This document shows, piece after piece, positions 16,413-24,693 of a stretch of DNA of 30,618 nucleotides. The position numbers and the translations under genes were made by a program. The notes beneath the pieces were generated by a model that searched no databases, was not told the DNA's origin, and worked only from the letters and a program-made list of their open reading frames with translations. Source of the DNA: an uncultured Eubacteriales bacterium (GTDB lineage Bacteria; Bacillota; Clostridia; Tissierellales; Peptoniphilaceae); assembly GCA_902488815.1 (NCBI GenBank), contig CABTXP010000016.1:1-30618 (forward strand). Direction: 5' to 3'. Numbering within the stretch: position 1 is the stretch's first letter; every line of letters starts with the position of its first letter.

Positions 16413-19115
16413 ATGAATGTCTATATTGATGACAAACTATATGAAGTAAATGAAAACAAAACGGTACTTGAACTGTGTCGTGAAAATAATATAAACATTC
16501 CAACCCTTTGCTATGACGAAAGGTTAAAACCTTATGGGGGATGTAGACTTTGTATAGTTGAAGTGGAAGGTATGAAGGGACCTGTTTCCTCATGTACTAC
16601 GGAAGTTCATGACGGAATGAAGATTCACACCCATACCGAAAAAATTATAAAGCAAAGAAGACAAATTTTAGATTTGTTATATTCAAATCACCCGCGTGAA
16701 TGCTTACAATGTAACAAATCCGGAAGATGTAAACTTCAAGACTATTGCTATGAATACGGAGTAGAAACGGGTTCATACGAAGGTGCGGAATCAAAGCCCA
16801 GCTATGACCTTTCAAGTCCCTTCTTTAAATACGACTCAAGAAAGTGTATTAAGTGCGGACTATGTGTCAGAACTTGCCAAGAACTTCAAGGTGAAGCGGC
16901 AATAAGCTTTAAGAAGAGAGGCTTTAACACACTTATAGGAGCACCCTTTGACAGCGGATTCGGACATTCGGACTGTGTATCCTGCGGTAACTGTGTATCG
17001 GTATGCCCCACAGGCGCACTTCAACCGAAGATTAAAAAGCAAGACCCTGAATTCAGATACTGGGAAACAAAGAAGACGAGAACAACTTGCTCATACTGTG
17101 GAGTAGGTTGCCAAATAGACTTGGTTACCAAGGGCAATGAAGTAGTAGATGTACTGCCTGCAAAGGCAATACCCAATGACGGACTTCTTTGTGTAAAAGG
17201 TAAATTCGGATACAAATTTATAAACAACCCTGACAGATTAAAGACACCTTTAATCAAAAAGGACGGCAAATTTGTAGAGGCAACTTGGGACGAAGCCTAT
17301 GCTTTAATCAAAGAAAAATTTGACGAAAACATGGCTAAAAACGGTCCTCAATCCTTTGCCGGATTCTCATCTGCAAGAACTTCAAATGAAGAAAACTACT
17401 TGTTCCAAAAATTTGTAAGAACAGTATTTAAGACAAACAACGTTGACCACTGCGCAAGACTTTGCCACGCATCTACAGTAGCTGGCCTTGCAAACACATT
17501 GGGCAGCGGTGCCATGACCAACTCAATAGCGGAAGTTGCAGATGCCGATGCATTCTTTGTAATCGGATCAAATACAACTGAAACTCACCCGGTTATAGGC
17601 ACAAAGATTAGAAAGAGAGTTAGAGAAGGCGGAGCAAAACTTGTAGTTGCCGACCCGAGAGAAATCCAACTTGCAAAGATGGCTGACGTATATCTTCAAA
17701 TAAAGCCCGGCACAAACGTTGCTATTATGAACGGCATGATGCACGTAATACTTGAAGAAAACTTGCAAGACGACAAATTTATTGAAGAACGTACAGAAAA
17801 CTTTGAAGAACTGAGAGAAGTGCTTAAAAAATATACTCCCGAATATGTTGCGGAAATTTGCGGCGTAAAGGCTGAAGACATAGTTAAAGCAGCAAGGATT
17901 TATGCTACAGCTGACAAGGCATCAATATTCTACTCCATGGGTGTTACACAACACTCCACAGGTACAAACGGAGTTATGAGTACATCAAACCTTGCCATGA
18001 TGACAGGTCACATGGGCAGAGAATCATGTGGCGTTAACCCTCTACGTGGACAAAATAACGTACAAGGCGCCTGCGACATGGGAGCTTTACCGACAGACTA
18101 CACAGGATACCAAAAAGTATTCCAACCTGCAGTTAGAGAAAAAATGTCCAAAGCTTGGGGTACACAAGTACCTGAAGAAAAGGGCAAGACTATAGTTGAA
18201 ATTCTAAACGGAGCTTATGATGGATCAATTAAGTTCCTATACATCATGGGTGAAAACCCGATGATTTCCGACCCGGATATTAACCATACTGAAAAAGCTT
18301 TAAAGAACTTGGACTTCTTTGTAGCTCAAGATATATTCTTAACTGAAACCGCTCAACTTGCAGATGTAGTACTTCCTGCAGCATCCTTTGCTGAAAAGGA
18401 CGGAACATTTACAAACACTGAACGTAGAGTTTTAAGAGTTAGAAAAGCTATTGATTGCGTTGGACAAGCAAAGCCCGACTGGCAAATCATAATGGAACTT
18501 TCAACCCTATTGGGACATGAAGAACACTATGACAGTCCTGCAGACATAATGGACGAAATAGCATCCGTAACACCTTCTTACGGCGGTATGTCTTATGACA
18601 GACTTGAACAAGAAGGCGGACTTCAATGGCCATGTCCGAACAAAGACCATCCGGGTACAAAATTCCTACACAAGGATGTAATGGCAAGAGGCAAGGGATT
18701 GTTTATGGCAATAGACTATGTACCTAGCAAGGAATTACCTGATGAAGAATACCCGATAGTACTTACTACAGGACGTATTTTGTACCACTATCACACAAGA
18801 ACAATGTCCGGCAAAGTACCCGGCCTAAATCAAATAGTCGCAAACTCATACATGGAAATCAATCCGAAAACAGCAGCCGATTACGGTATCAGCAACGGCG
18901 AACTTGTACAAGTATCCTCAAGAAGAGGAAGTGTACAGTCAAGAGCAAGGGTTACAGATAAGATTGACGAAGGCGTAATCTTTATGCCATTCCACTTTGC
19001 AGACGGACCTGCAAACAAACTTACCAACCCGGTACTTGACCCGACGGCAAAAATACCAGAACTAAAAGTAGCTGCCGTATCAATAAATAAGGTAGAGGGG
19101 GCATGTAATGTATAG
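16413..19115 (+). CDS. fdhF: Formate dehydrogenase catalytic subunit, Cys type, Mo/W-bis-PGD
   Basis: A 900-aa formate dehydrogenase. An N-terminal NuoG-like part (about 1-220) carries a [2Fe-2S] domain, the His/Cys cluster (SNHPRECLQCNKSGRC) and two [4Fe-4S] sites (CIKCGLCVRTC, CVSCGNCVSVCP). Then come the catalytic [4Fe-4S] domain (CSYCGVGCQ...CVKGK) and the pterin-binding domains. The metal ligand is Cys351 followed by His352 in DHCARLCHAST; E. coli FdhF has selenocysteine at that place, and here the codon is TGC. A C-terminal molybdopterin-dinucleotide-binding domain follows TTGRILYHYHTRTMSG. It converts formate and CO2, with electrons passing through HylABC to NAD and ferredoxin. The adjacent tungstate transporter makes tungsten a plausible metal. 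Confidence 0.95.
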   Translation: MNVYIDDKLYEVNENKTVLELCRENNINIPTLCYDERLKPYGGCRLCIVEVEGMKGPVSSCTTEVHDGMKIHTHTEKIIKQRRQILDLLYSNHPRECLQCNKSGRCKLQDYCYEYGVETGSYEGAESKPSYDLSSPFFKYDSRKCIKCGLCVRTCQELQGEAAISFKKRGFNTLIGAPFDSGFGHSDCVSCGNCVSVCPTGALQPKIKKQDPEFRYWETKKTRTTCSYCGVGCQIDLVTKGNEVVDVLPAKAIPNDGLLCVKGKFGYKFINNPDRLKTPLIKKDGKFVEATWDEAYALIKEKFDENMAKNGPQSFAGFSSARTSNEENYLFQKFVRTVFKTNNVDHCARLCHASTVAGLANTLGSGAMTNSIAEVADADAFFVIGSNTTETHPVIGTKIRKRVREGGAKLVVADPREIQLAKMADVYLQIKPGTNVAIMNGMMHVILEENLQDDKFIEERTENFEELREVLKKYTPEYVAEICGVKAEDIVKAARIYATADKASIFYSMGVTQHSTGTNGVMSTSNLAMMTGHMGRESCGVNPLRGQNNVQGACDMGALPTDYTGYQKVFQPAVREKMSKAWGTQVPEEKGKTIVEILNGAYDGSIKFLYIMGENPMISDPDINHTEKALKNLDFFVAQDIFLTETAQLADVVLPAASFAEKDGTFTNTERRVLRVRKAIDCVGQAKPDWQIIMELSTLLGHEEHYDSPADIMDEIASVTPSYGGMSYDRLEQEGGLQWPCPNKDHPGTKFLHKDVMARGKGLFMAIDYVPSKELPDEEYPIVLTTGRILYHYHTRTMSGKVPGLNQIVANSYMEINPKTAADYGISNGELVQVSSRRGSVQSRARVTDKIDEGVIFMPFHFADGPANKLTNPVLDPTAKIPELKVAAVSINKVEGACNV

Positions 19116-19605
19116 TGCAGGAAGTATAATCAGATATGCCATGGAAATGGAACTTCAAGGACACAATTTTTATAAAGAAAATAGTGAAAAAACCGAGAAT
19201 CCGATGACAAAAGATATTCTTACAAAACTTGCAAAGACGGAATTAGATCACTATGAGTATCTTAAAAGTCTTTTAAAAGAATACGAAGACACAAAAGCAG
19301 TAAGTGGAAAAATTCCTCTTCCGGAAGAAGAAGATGTAATTTTCCAACACAGAAAAGAAGCTGAAAAGCTTGATGCTGCAATTGAACAATCAATGATTCC
19401 CGACATGAATGTTCTTAGAATGGCATACTTAATCGAAGAAGATTTTCAACAATACTATGAAAACATGGCAAATAAAGTCGACGATCCTAAGTTAAAAGAA
19501 ATTTTGCTAAAATTCTCAGATTGGGAAGCTGGACACGCAAAACTTTTCAGAGGAGAATACCAAAAGAGAATGGACATATACATGAACATGTCCTGGGGCG
19601 GTTGA
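19108..19605 (+). CDS. Ferritin-like (rubrerythrin-type diiron) protein
   Basis: A 165-aa four-helix-bundle protein. It shows two copies of the diiron pattern: E15 with ELQGHNFY and E45-x2-H48 (ELDHYEYL), then E110/E111 (IEEDFQQYYENMA) and E140-x2-H143 (WEAGHAKLF). No rubredoxin Cys pair is present, so it is not a full rubrerythrin. Its ATG overlaps the fdhF stop by 8 bp with a G-rich ribosome site, which indicates tight co-expression with the oxygen-sensitive enzyme. Peroxide or oxygen scavenging, or iron supply to the Fe-S clusters, are the obvious possibilities (inference). It sits between the enzyme and its maturation factor. Confidence 0.85.
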   Translation: MYSAGSIIRYAMEMELQGHNFYKENSEKTENPMTKDILTKLAKTELDHYEYLKSLLKEYEDTKAVSGKIPLPEEEDVIFQHRKEAEKLDAAIEQSMIPDMNVLRMAYLIEEDFQQYYENMANKVDDPKLKEILLKFSDWEAGHAKLFRGEYQKRMDIYMNMSWGG

Positions 19606-19615
19606 TTAATAATTA

Positions 19616-20950
19616 ATGGTTAAACTAAGTACGGCAATTATTCTTGCAGGAGGCAAGAGTAGTCGAATGGGATTTAGTAAAGAGTTCATGAATTTTAACG
19701 GACGACCTTTAATGGATCAGCTTATAGAACAACTAAGTGAGTCTTTTGAAGACATTATAGTTGTAAGTAAGCATCCTGAACTGTATACAAATAAAGAAAA
19801 TGTAACCACGACCTTTGATATATTCGAAGGTCGTGGCCCTTTAGGGGGTTTACATGCGGGCCTTGCAATTTGCAAAAGCGACTTCGCATATCTTTTGGCA
19901 TGTGACATGCCCTATGTAAACAAAAAATACATCGACTATTTGAAGGACAATGTGGCAGAGAACATGGAGGCTCTTGTGGCAAAGTCAGGGGAGCAGATAG
20001 AACCCTTTAACGGCTTTTACAACGTAAATCTCTTTGACAAAATTGAAAAGGCTCTGTTAAATCGCGAAAATTCCATGAACGGATTTATAAGAAAGCTTGA
20101 CAAGGTAAAGTATATTGACATGGATATTGTCAAAAAATTTTCCGAAGATCTGAATATTTTTATTAACATTAATACAAGGGAGCGCCTAATGGAATTACAA
20201 CACAGGGACAAATTTGACGATGCCTACAGTGTAGGTATAAGGAGAATAAAAAATGGAAACATAGAAGATGTTCCCGACATGGTTATAAATGAATGCCCCC
20301 TAACACTACATGTTAATAATAAAGATGTCTTTAATTTTTTGGCGACACCTCATTCCATAGAATACCTGGCTATAGGACACCTCTTTGTAAACAGATACAT
20401 AGACAGGTGCGCGGACATTAAGTCCTTTAAAATCGACAAGGAAAACTTGGACGTATATGTTGAGACCGTGTCTTGCGACAGGGGAGGAGATGCCAAGGCG
20501 GACTATAAGGCCTTGGAATTAAATTCGGACGCTGTGGAGAACAAGGATCACTACTTGGACGGCAAAACTATTTGTGACATGTCAATAAAGTTTGAAAATA
20601 TGTCCGGACTTTTTGCAAAGACGGGAGGAGCACACTCCTGTGCAATAATTGAGGGAGAGTCCTTTATAGCTTTTGAAGAAGATGTGTCTCGCAACAACTG
20701 TGTAGATAAAATGATCGGCAGAATATTAAAAGACGACATAGACATGTCTCACAAAATTCTCATGACCTCGTGCAGAATTTCAGGAGAGATTATGTCAAAG
20801 ATTGTAAGGGCGGGTATTAACTCAGTAGTGAGTGTGGCGGCAGTTACATCTCTTGCAGTGGAGCTGGCTCAAAAATATAATGTGACACTACTTGGATTTA
20901 CAAGAGGCAACAGATTTAATATTTATACCAATAAAGACAAAGTAAAATAG
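19616..20950 (+). CDS. MobA-FdhD fusion: MGD synthesis and FDH sulfurtransferase
   Basis: A 444-aa two-domain protein. Residues 1 to about 195 are MobA (molybdenum cofactor guanylyltransferase): AIILAGGKSSRMGFSKE (7-23), GPLGGLHAGL (74-83), CDMPY (96-100). Residues from about 203 are FdhD, the sulfurtransferase that activates formate dehydrogenase: NECPLTLHVN, EDVSRNNCVDKMIG (355-368; commonly EDVGRHNAVDKxxG), SCRISGEIMSKIVRAG and GFTRGNRFNIYTN. The CxxC usual in FdhD (E. coli C121/C124) is replaced by SCDRGGDA with only C287. The N-terminal motif at residue 7 fixes the start at 19616, although the ribosome site is poor, so translational coupling to the upstream gene is likely. Fusing the two steps would let cofactor be made and sulfurated on one protein. 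Confidence 0.92.
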   Translation: MVKLSTAIILAGGKSSRMGFSKEFMNFNGRPLMDQLIEQLSESFEDIIVVSKHPELYTNKENVTTTFDIFEGRGPLGGLHAGLAICKSDFAYLLACDMPYVNKKYIDYLKDNVAENMEALVAKSGEQIEPFNGFYNVNLFDKIEKALLNRENSMNGFIRKLDKVKYIDMDIVKKFSEDLNIFININTRERLMELQHRDKFDDAYSVGIRRIKNGNIEDVPDMVINECPLTLHVNNKDVFNFLATPHSIEYLAIGHLFVNRYIDRCADIKSFKIDKENLDVYVETVSCDRGGDAKADYKALELNSDAVENKDHYLDGKTICDMSIKFENMSGLFAKTGGAHSCAIIEGESFIAFEEDVSRNNCVDKMIGRILKDDIDMSHKILMTSCRISGEIMSKIVRAGINSVVSVAAVTSLAVELAQKYNVTLLGFTRGNRFNIYTNKDKVK

Positions 20951-20973
20951 GCAGCCAAAGCTGCCATTTTTTT
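20950..20973 (+). terminator. Terminator of the formate dehydrogenase operon
   Basis: GGCAGC (20950-20955), loop CAAA, GCTGCC (20960-20965), then A and seven T. It starts at the stop codon of the MobA-FdhD gene. Confidence 0.9.
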
Positions 20974-21040
20974 GTGCTCATTTAAATTTTGTTGAGTGCT
21001 GAAAATAATGTTGATGTCACTACACGTTGTTGTAGAGAAA

Positions 21041-21475
21041 TTATCCTTCAACAATTTCAACAGGATCTCCTTCTCTTATGAAGCCTCCCTTTTCAACTGT
21101 GGCAAAAATTCCTTCTTTGGGCATGACGCACTTGCCCACTTGAGCTTTAATGGCACAGTCGGAATGACATTCCTTGCCGATTTGTGTTACCTTTAAGACC
21201 ACGTCACCGACCTTGAGGACGGTGCCTATGGGCAGCTCATAGAGGACAATGCCTTCCGTAGTAATGTTCTCTGCAAAGTCTCCGGGCTTTAATTCAGGTA
21301 TGGTCTTTCTCATTTTGTCAATGCTCTCCTGTGCCAGAAGACTTACTTGTCTGTGCCAATCTCCACCGTGTCCGTCATCTTTAAGACCGAAGTGCTCTAT
21401 GAAGAGTCCTTCACCTATGGGAGTTTTAACTACACCCTTTACTTTTGAAATATTTATTGAAACAACTTTAGCCAT
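21041..21475 (-). CDS. MOSC domain protein
   Basis: A 144-aa single-domain MOSC protein (the domain found at the C-terminus of molybdenum cofactor sulfurases, thought to bind sulfur or the cofactor). It begins with ISKVKGVVKTPIGEG, then DDGHGGDWHRQVSLL, PGDFAENITTEG, and the cysteine-bearing block GKECHSDCAIKAQVGKCVMPKEG, typical of stand-alone MOSC proteins in anaerobes. GAGGTGG precedes the ATG. It is divergent from moeA and convergent to the FDH operon, which fits a role in cofactor handling, possibly sulfuration or carriage together with MoaB/Mog. The exact reaction is not known. Confidence 0.9.
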   Translation of the reverse strand: MAKVVSINISKVKGVVKTPIGEGLFIEHFGLKDDGHGGDWHRQVSLLAQESIDKMRKTIPELKPGDFAENITTEGIVLYELPIGTVLKVGDVVLKVTQIGKECHSDCAIKAQVGKCVMPKEGIFATVEKGGFIREGDPVEIVEG

Positions 21476-21507
21476 TTAACCACCTCATTAGATATTGTTC
21501 TTAATTA

Positions 21508-21524
21508 TGTGCTATTATTATTAT
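21508..21524 (+). promoter_or_regulatory. Possible promoter of the cofactor operon
   Basis: In the 87-bp divergent gap, an extended -10 (TG-C-TATTAT, 21510-21518) and an overlapping TATTAT (21519-21524), 18 bp from TTGTTC (21495-21500), are the best sigma-70-like elements in front of moeA. Confidence 0.3.
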
Positions 21525-21562
21525 AGGTTATAGATGAAATTTAATAAAGATACAGGTGAATT

Positions 21563-22789
21563 ATGAGTATGGATTTATTAAAAGTTAAGCCTTTAAAGGA
21601 TGCAATTGAAATTTGCAAGGATATAATGGAAGGCCTTAACTTTAAAAGAGAAATAGATTTAAATATAGAAGAAGCCTTGGGATATTTTTTGGCAGAAGAT
21701 ATTGTTGCGAAGGAAGACTTGCCGACCTTTAGAAGAAGTACAATGGACGGCTTTGCAATATGCAGCAAATCAAGCTTGGGAGCATCGGAAGGCATACCGA
21801 CGATACTTAATTTTGCGGAAGTTATTCCCATGGGTTGCGAGCCGAAGATTGCAATAAGCGAAAACCAAGCCAGCCAAATTTTTACAGGGGGCATGCTTCC
21901 CAAAGGCGCCGACGCAGTTGTGCCTATTGAGTATGCAGAATATGTGGGTGAAAAATTAATCGCCATCTACAAGCCGGTTAATCCTCTCCAATATGTGATA
22001 GACATTGGAGACGACTGTAAAAAGGGAGATGTCTTTTACAAAAAAGGGAAGAGAATAACTCCCGAGGTCATAGCAATGTGTGCCAACTTAGGCTACAGAA
22101 AGATAAGAGTATATGAAAAGCTGAAGGTGAGAATTGTCTCTACGGGAGATGAAATTCTACCTCCCGATGCAAAGATACCTTTCGGCAAAATAAGAGATGT
22201 AAATACTTATTCCATTCACGGCCTTTGTGAAAAGGCGGGACTGAGTGTTGTAGATACCGTCCACGTAAAGGACGTAAAGGAAGAGATTGCTCGTCAACTC
22301 ACGGCTAATGACATAGACATTGTAATAATAAGCGGCTCCAGTTCAAAGGGGAACAAGGACTTTGTCCCAACGGTAGTGGAAGAAAATTTTAAGCCGGGAC
22401 TTTTAATTCACGGCATTGCCATTAAGCCGGGCAAGCCTACAAGCTTTTCAAGTGACGGGAAAAAAATAGTCTTGGGACTGCCGGGACATTCGGTAAGTGC
22501 CTATACAGTCTTTAGAGCTTTTTTTGAAAGAGCTTTAAATAAATTTTACGGCGAAGAGGATAGTTTTTCTTTCCCCGCAACACTTACGAGAAACACTCCC
22601 TCTGCACCGGGCATGACAAAGGTACAGTATGTGAGATTTAAAAGAGAAGAGGGCAAGTTTTTTGCCGAACCTGTCTTTGCGGCGTCGGGAAATATTTCCC
22701 TTTTAATGAAAGCTGAAGGATTTTTTGTAATTGGAGAAGATGAAGAAGGAAAGGAGAAAGGGGAGACCCTTTGGTGTGAACTTTTATGA
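21563..22789 (+). CDS. moeA: Molybdopterin molybdenumtransferase MoeA
   Basis: A 408-aa MoeA, which inserts molybdate (or tungstate) into adenylylated molybdopterin. Family blocks: FRRSTMDGFAI (about 57-67), QIFTGGMLPKGADAVVPIEY, IVSTGDEILPP, SGSSSKGNKDFV and IKPGKPTSF...GLPGHSVSAY. The length is typical. AGGTGA precedes the ATG. It is the first gene of an operon that continues through a second moeA, moaA, moaC, mog and tupABC, with most neighbours overlapping by a few bases. The presence of two MoeA paralogues may reflect different metals or targets. Confidence 0.95.
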   Translation: MSMDLLKVKPLKDAIEICKDIMEGLNFKREIDLNIEEALGYFLAEDIVAKEDLPTFRRSTMDGFAICSKSSLGASEGIPTILNFAEVIPMGCEPKIAISENQASQIFTGGMLPKGADAVVPIEYAEYVGEKLIAIYKPVNPLQYVIDIGDDCKKGDVFYKKGKRITPEVIAMCANLGYRKIRVYEKLKVRIVSTGDEILPPDAKIPFGKIRDVNTYSIHGLCEKAGLSVVDTVHVKDVKEEIARQLTANDIDIVIISGSSSKGNKDFVPTVVEENFKPGLLIHGIAIKPGKPTSFSSDGKKIVLGLPGHSVSAYTVFRAFFERALNKFYGEEDSFSFPATLTRNTPSAPGMTKVQYVRFKREEGKFFAEPVFAASGNISLLMKAEGFFVIGEDEEGKEKGETLWCELL

Positions 22790-24693
22790 GAAATATATTT
22801 TTAAAGACCAGGTCACTTGAAGAAGTACATGAATTAATTGAAGAAGAATTTAAAGACTTTTACAATAATGTAGAAATAGAAGAAATAGATGTGAGAAAGG
22901 CTCTTAACCGTGTGGCTGCAGAGGAAATTTATTCTATTTACAGCTCCCCGTCATTTCACTCCTGTGCCATGGACGGAGTAATGGTTGAGAGCAAGAAGAC
23001 CGCAGCTGCAAGAGAGCACATGCCTCTCACACTTACAAAAGAGGACTACATGTATTGCGACACCGGGGATCCTTTGTTAAAGCCATACGACGCAGTAATA
23101 ATGATTGAAAACATAGTGGAAGAAGGGGACAACATTACAATTCAAGCCCCGGTTCACTCATGGGAAAATGTGAGACCAATAGGCGAAGACATAATCGAAA
23201 AAGATTTAATCTTCCCTCAATTTCACAAGTTCAGACCCATCGACCTTTCCATAATGCTTTCGGCGGGACTTAAAAAAGTAAAGGTAATAAAAAGGCCTAA
23301 GCTTGCCATTATTCCCACGGGAGATGAAATTGTCTCAGGAAGCGAAGGCTTAAAAGTGGGCGAAATAATTGAGTCCAACTCCGCAATGTTTGTGGCAATG
23401 GCGGAAGAAATGGGAGCGGAAGCGGAAGTTCTGCCAATAGTTAAAGACGACAGAGAACTTTTAAAGGCAACAGTCAAAGAAGCCATGGAAAAATACGACA
23501 TGGTTGTAATGAATGCCGGATCAAGTGCAGGTCGTGACGACTACACCGCATCAATTGCCGAGGACTTGGGCAAACTTTTGGCACACGGCATTTCAATAAG
23601 ACCGGGAAAGCCTGCAGTTATTGCATCAATAGGTGGCAAGCCCTTTATAGGCGTGCCGGGCTATCCTGTCTCAGGGCACATTGTATTTCAAGAAGTAATT
23701 GAAACTATTTTGGAACACAAGATGCATCTTAAAAAGAAAGAAGTTACAGTTGTGGAGGGAGAGCTTACAAGACCCGCCGTTTCGTCACTTAAAAATACGG
23801 AGTATGTCCGCGTGAAAGTGGGAAAGATAAAGGACAAACTTTTCTTCACACCTATGGACAGAGGTGCGGGAAGCTCCTATTCACTGTCTCAAAGTGACGG
23901 CTATTTAATCATAGACAAAAATTCCGAAGGCCATGTAAAAGGCGAAAGAGTTTCAGTAAGACTTCACGACTATGTGAGCCCAAGTGATTTTGACAAGAGA
24001 ATTGTAAGTATAGGATCCCACGATATGGTCCTTGATATAATAAACGACCTATTCGCAAAGGAAGGATCGGAGTACTCCCTACTTTCATCTCACGTAGGTT
24101 CCTTCTCGGGACTTCAGGCACTCTTAAGCGACAATTGCCACATTGCACCTTCCCATCTTTTGGGCAAGGACGGCAAGTACAACAACGAAGCCGTATCAAT
24201 GCTATTCAAGGGCGAGGAAATGGCAATGATAAATGTTGTGGGAAGAAGACAGGGCTTTATTGTAGAAAAGGGAAATCCTAAAAACATAAAGACAATTGAA
24301 GATTTAAAAAATTTAAAAATGGTAAACAGACAAAGAGGAGCAGGTACGAGAGTCCTTTTCGATTACTTACTTGAGAAAGCGGGTATAGAAGGTAGGGGCA
24401 TAGAAGGCTATGACCACGAAGTGACCACTCACTTGGCTGCAGCACTTGCCGTTAAAAACGGGGACGTGGACTTTGCAGTGGGAGTGGAGTCCGCTGCCGT
24501 TAAAATGGATTTGGACTTTATATACTTGGCAGATGAAGACTATGAATTTGTCTTAAAGAGAGAAACTTTGGACCAAGAGCCTATAAAGGAATTAATTGAA
24601 ATGCTTCGCTCCGATTTGTTTAAAAAGACTGTAGATGCTTTGGGCGGATACAACACATTAAATAGCGGAGAAGTAAGGTACTATGAAGGATAG
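22786..24693 (+). CDS. MoeA fused to a periplasmic-binding-protein-like domain
   Basis: A 635-aa protein. Residues 1 to about 395 are a second MoeA (FHSCAMDGVMVES, IPTGDEIVS, NAGSSAGRDDYT, IRPGKPAVIASIGGKPFIGVPGYPVSGHIVFQ). From about 404 a PBP-like domain follows (IVSIGSHDMVLDII, then LSDNCHIAPSHLL, VNRQRGAGTRVLFDYLLE, GDVDFAVGVESAA), resembling the substrate-binding domain of molybdate/tungstate regulators and transporters. There is no signal peptide, so it acts in the cytoplasm. The PBP part could bind the oxyanion or a small ligand near the insertion site (inference). This MoeA-PBP architecture is known in clostridia. ATGA overlaps the previous stop. Confidence 0.92.
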   Translation: MRNIFLKTRSLEEVHELIEEEFKDFYNNVEIEEIDVRKALNRVAAEEIYSIYSSPSFHSCAMDGVMVESKKTAAAREHMPLTLTKEDYMYCDTGDPLLKPYDAVIMIENIVEEGDNITIQAPVHSWENVRPIGEDIIEKDLIFPQFHKFRPIDLSIMLSAGLKKVKVIKRPKLAIIPTGDEIVSGSEGLKVGEIIESNSAMFVAMAEEMGAEAEVLPIVKDDRELLKATVKEAMEKYDMVVMNAGSSAGRDDYTASIAEDLGKLLAHGISIRPGKPAVIASIGGKPFIGVPGYPVSGHIVFQEVIETILEHKMHLKKKEVTVVEGELTRPAVSSLKNTEYVRVKVGKIKDKLFFTPMDRGAGSSYSLSQSDGYLIIDKNSEGHVKGERVSVRLHDYVSPSDFDKRIVSIGSHDMVLDIINDLFAKEGSEYSLLSSHVGSFSGLQALLSDNCHIAPSHLLGKDGKYNNEAVSMLFKGEEMAMINVVGRRQGFIVEKGNPKNIKTIEDLKNLKMVNRQRGAGTRVLFDYLLEKAGIEGRGIEGYDHEVTTHLAAALAVKNGDVDFAVGVESAAVKMDLDFIYLADEDYEFVLKRETLDQEPIKELIEMLRSDLFKKTVDALGGYNTLNSGEVRYYEG

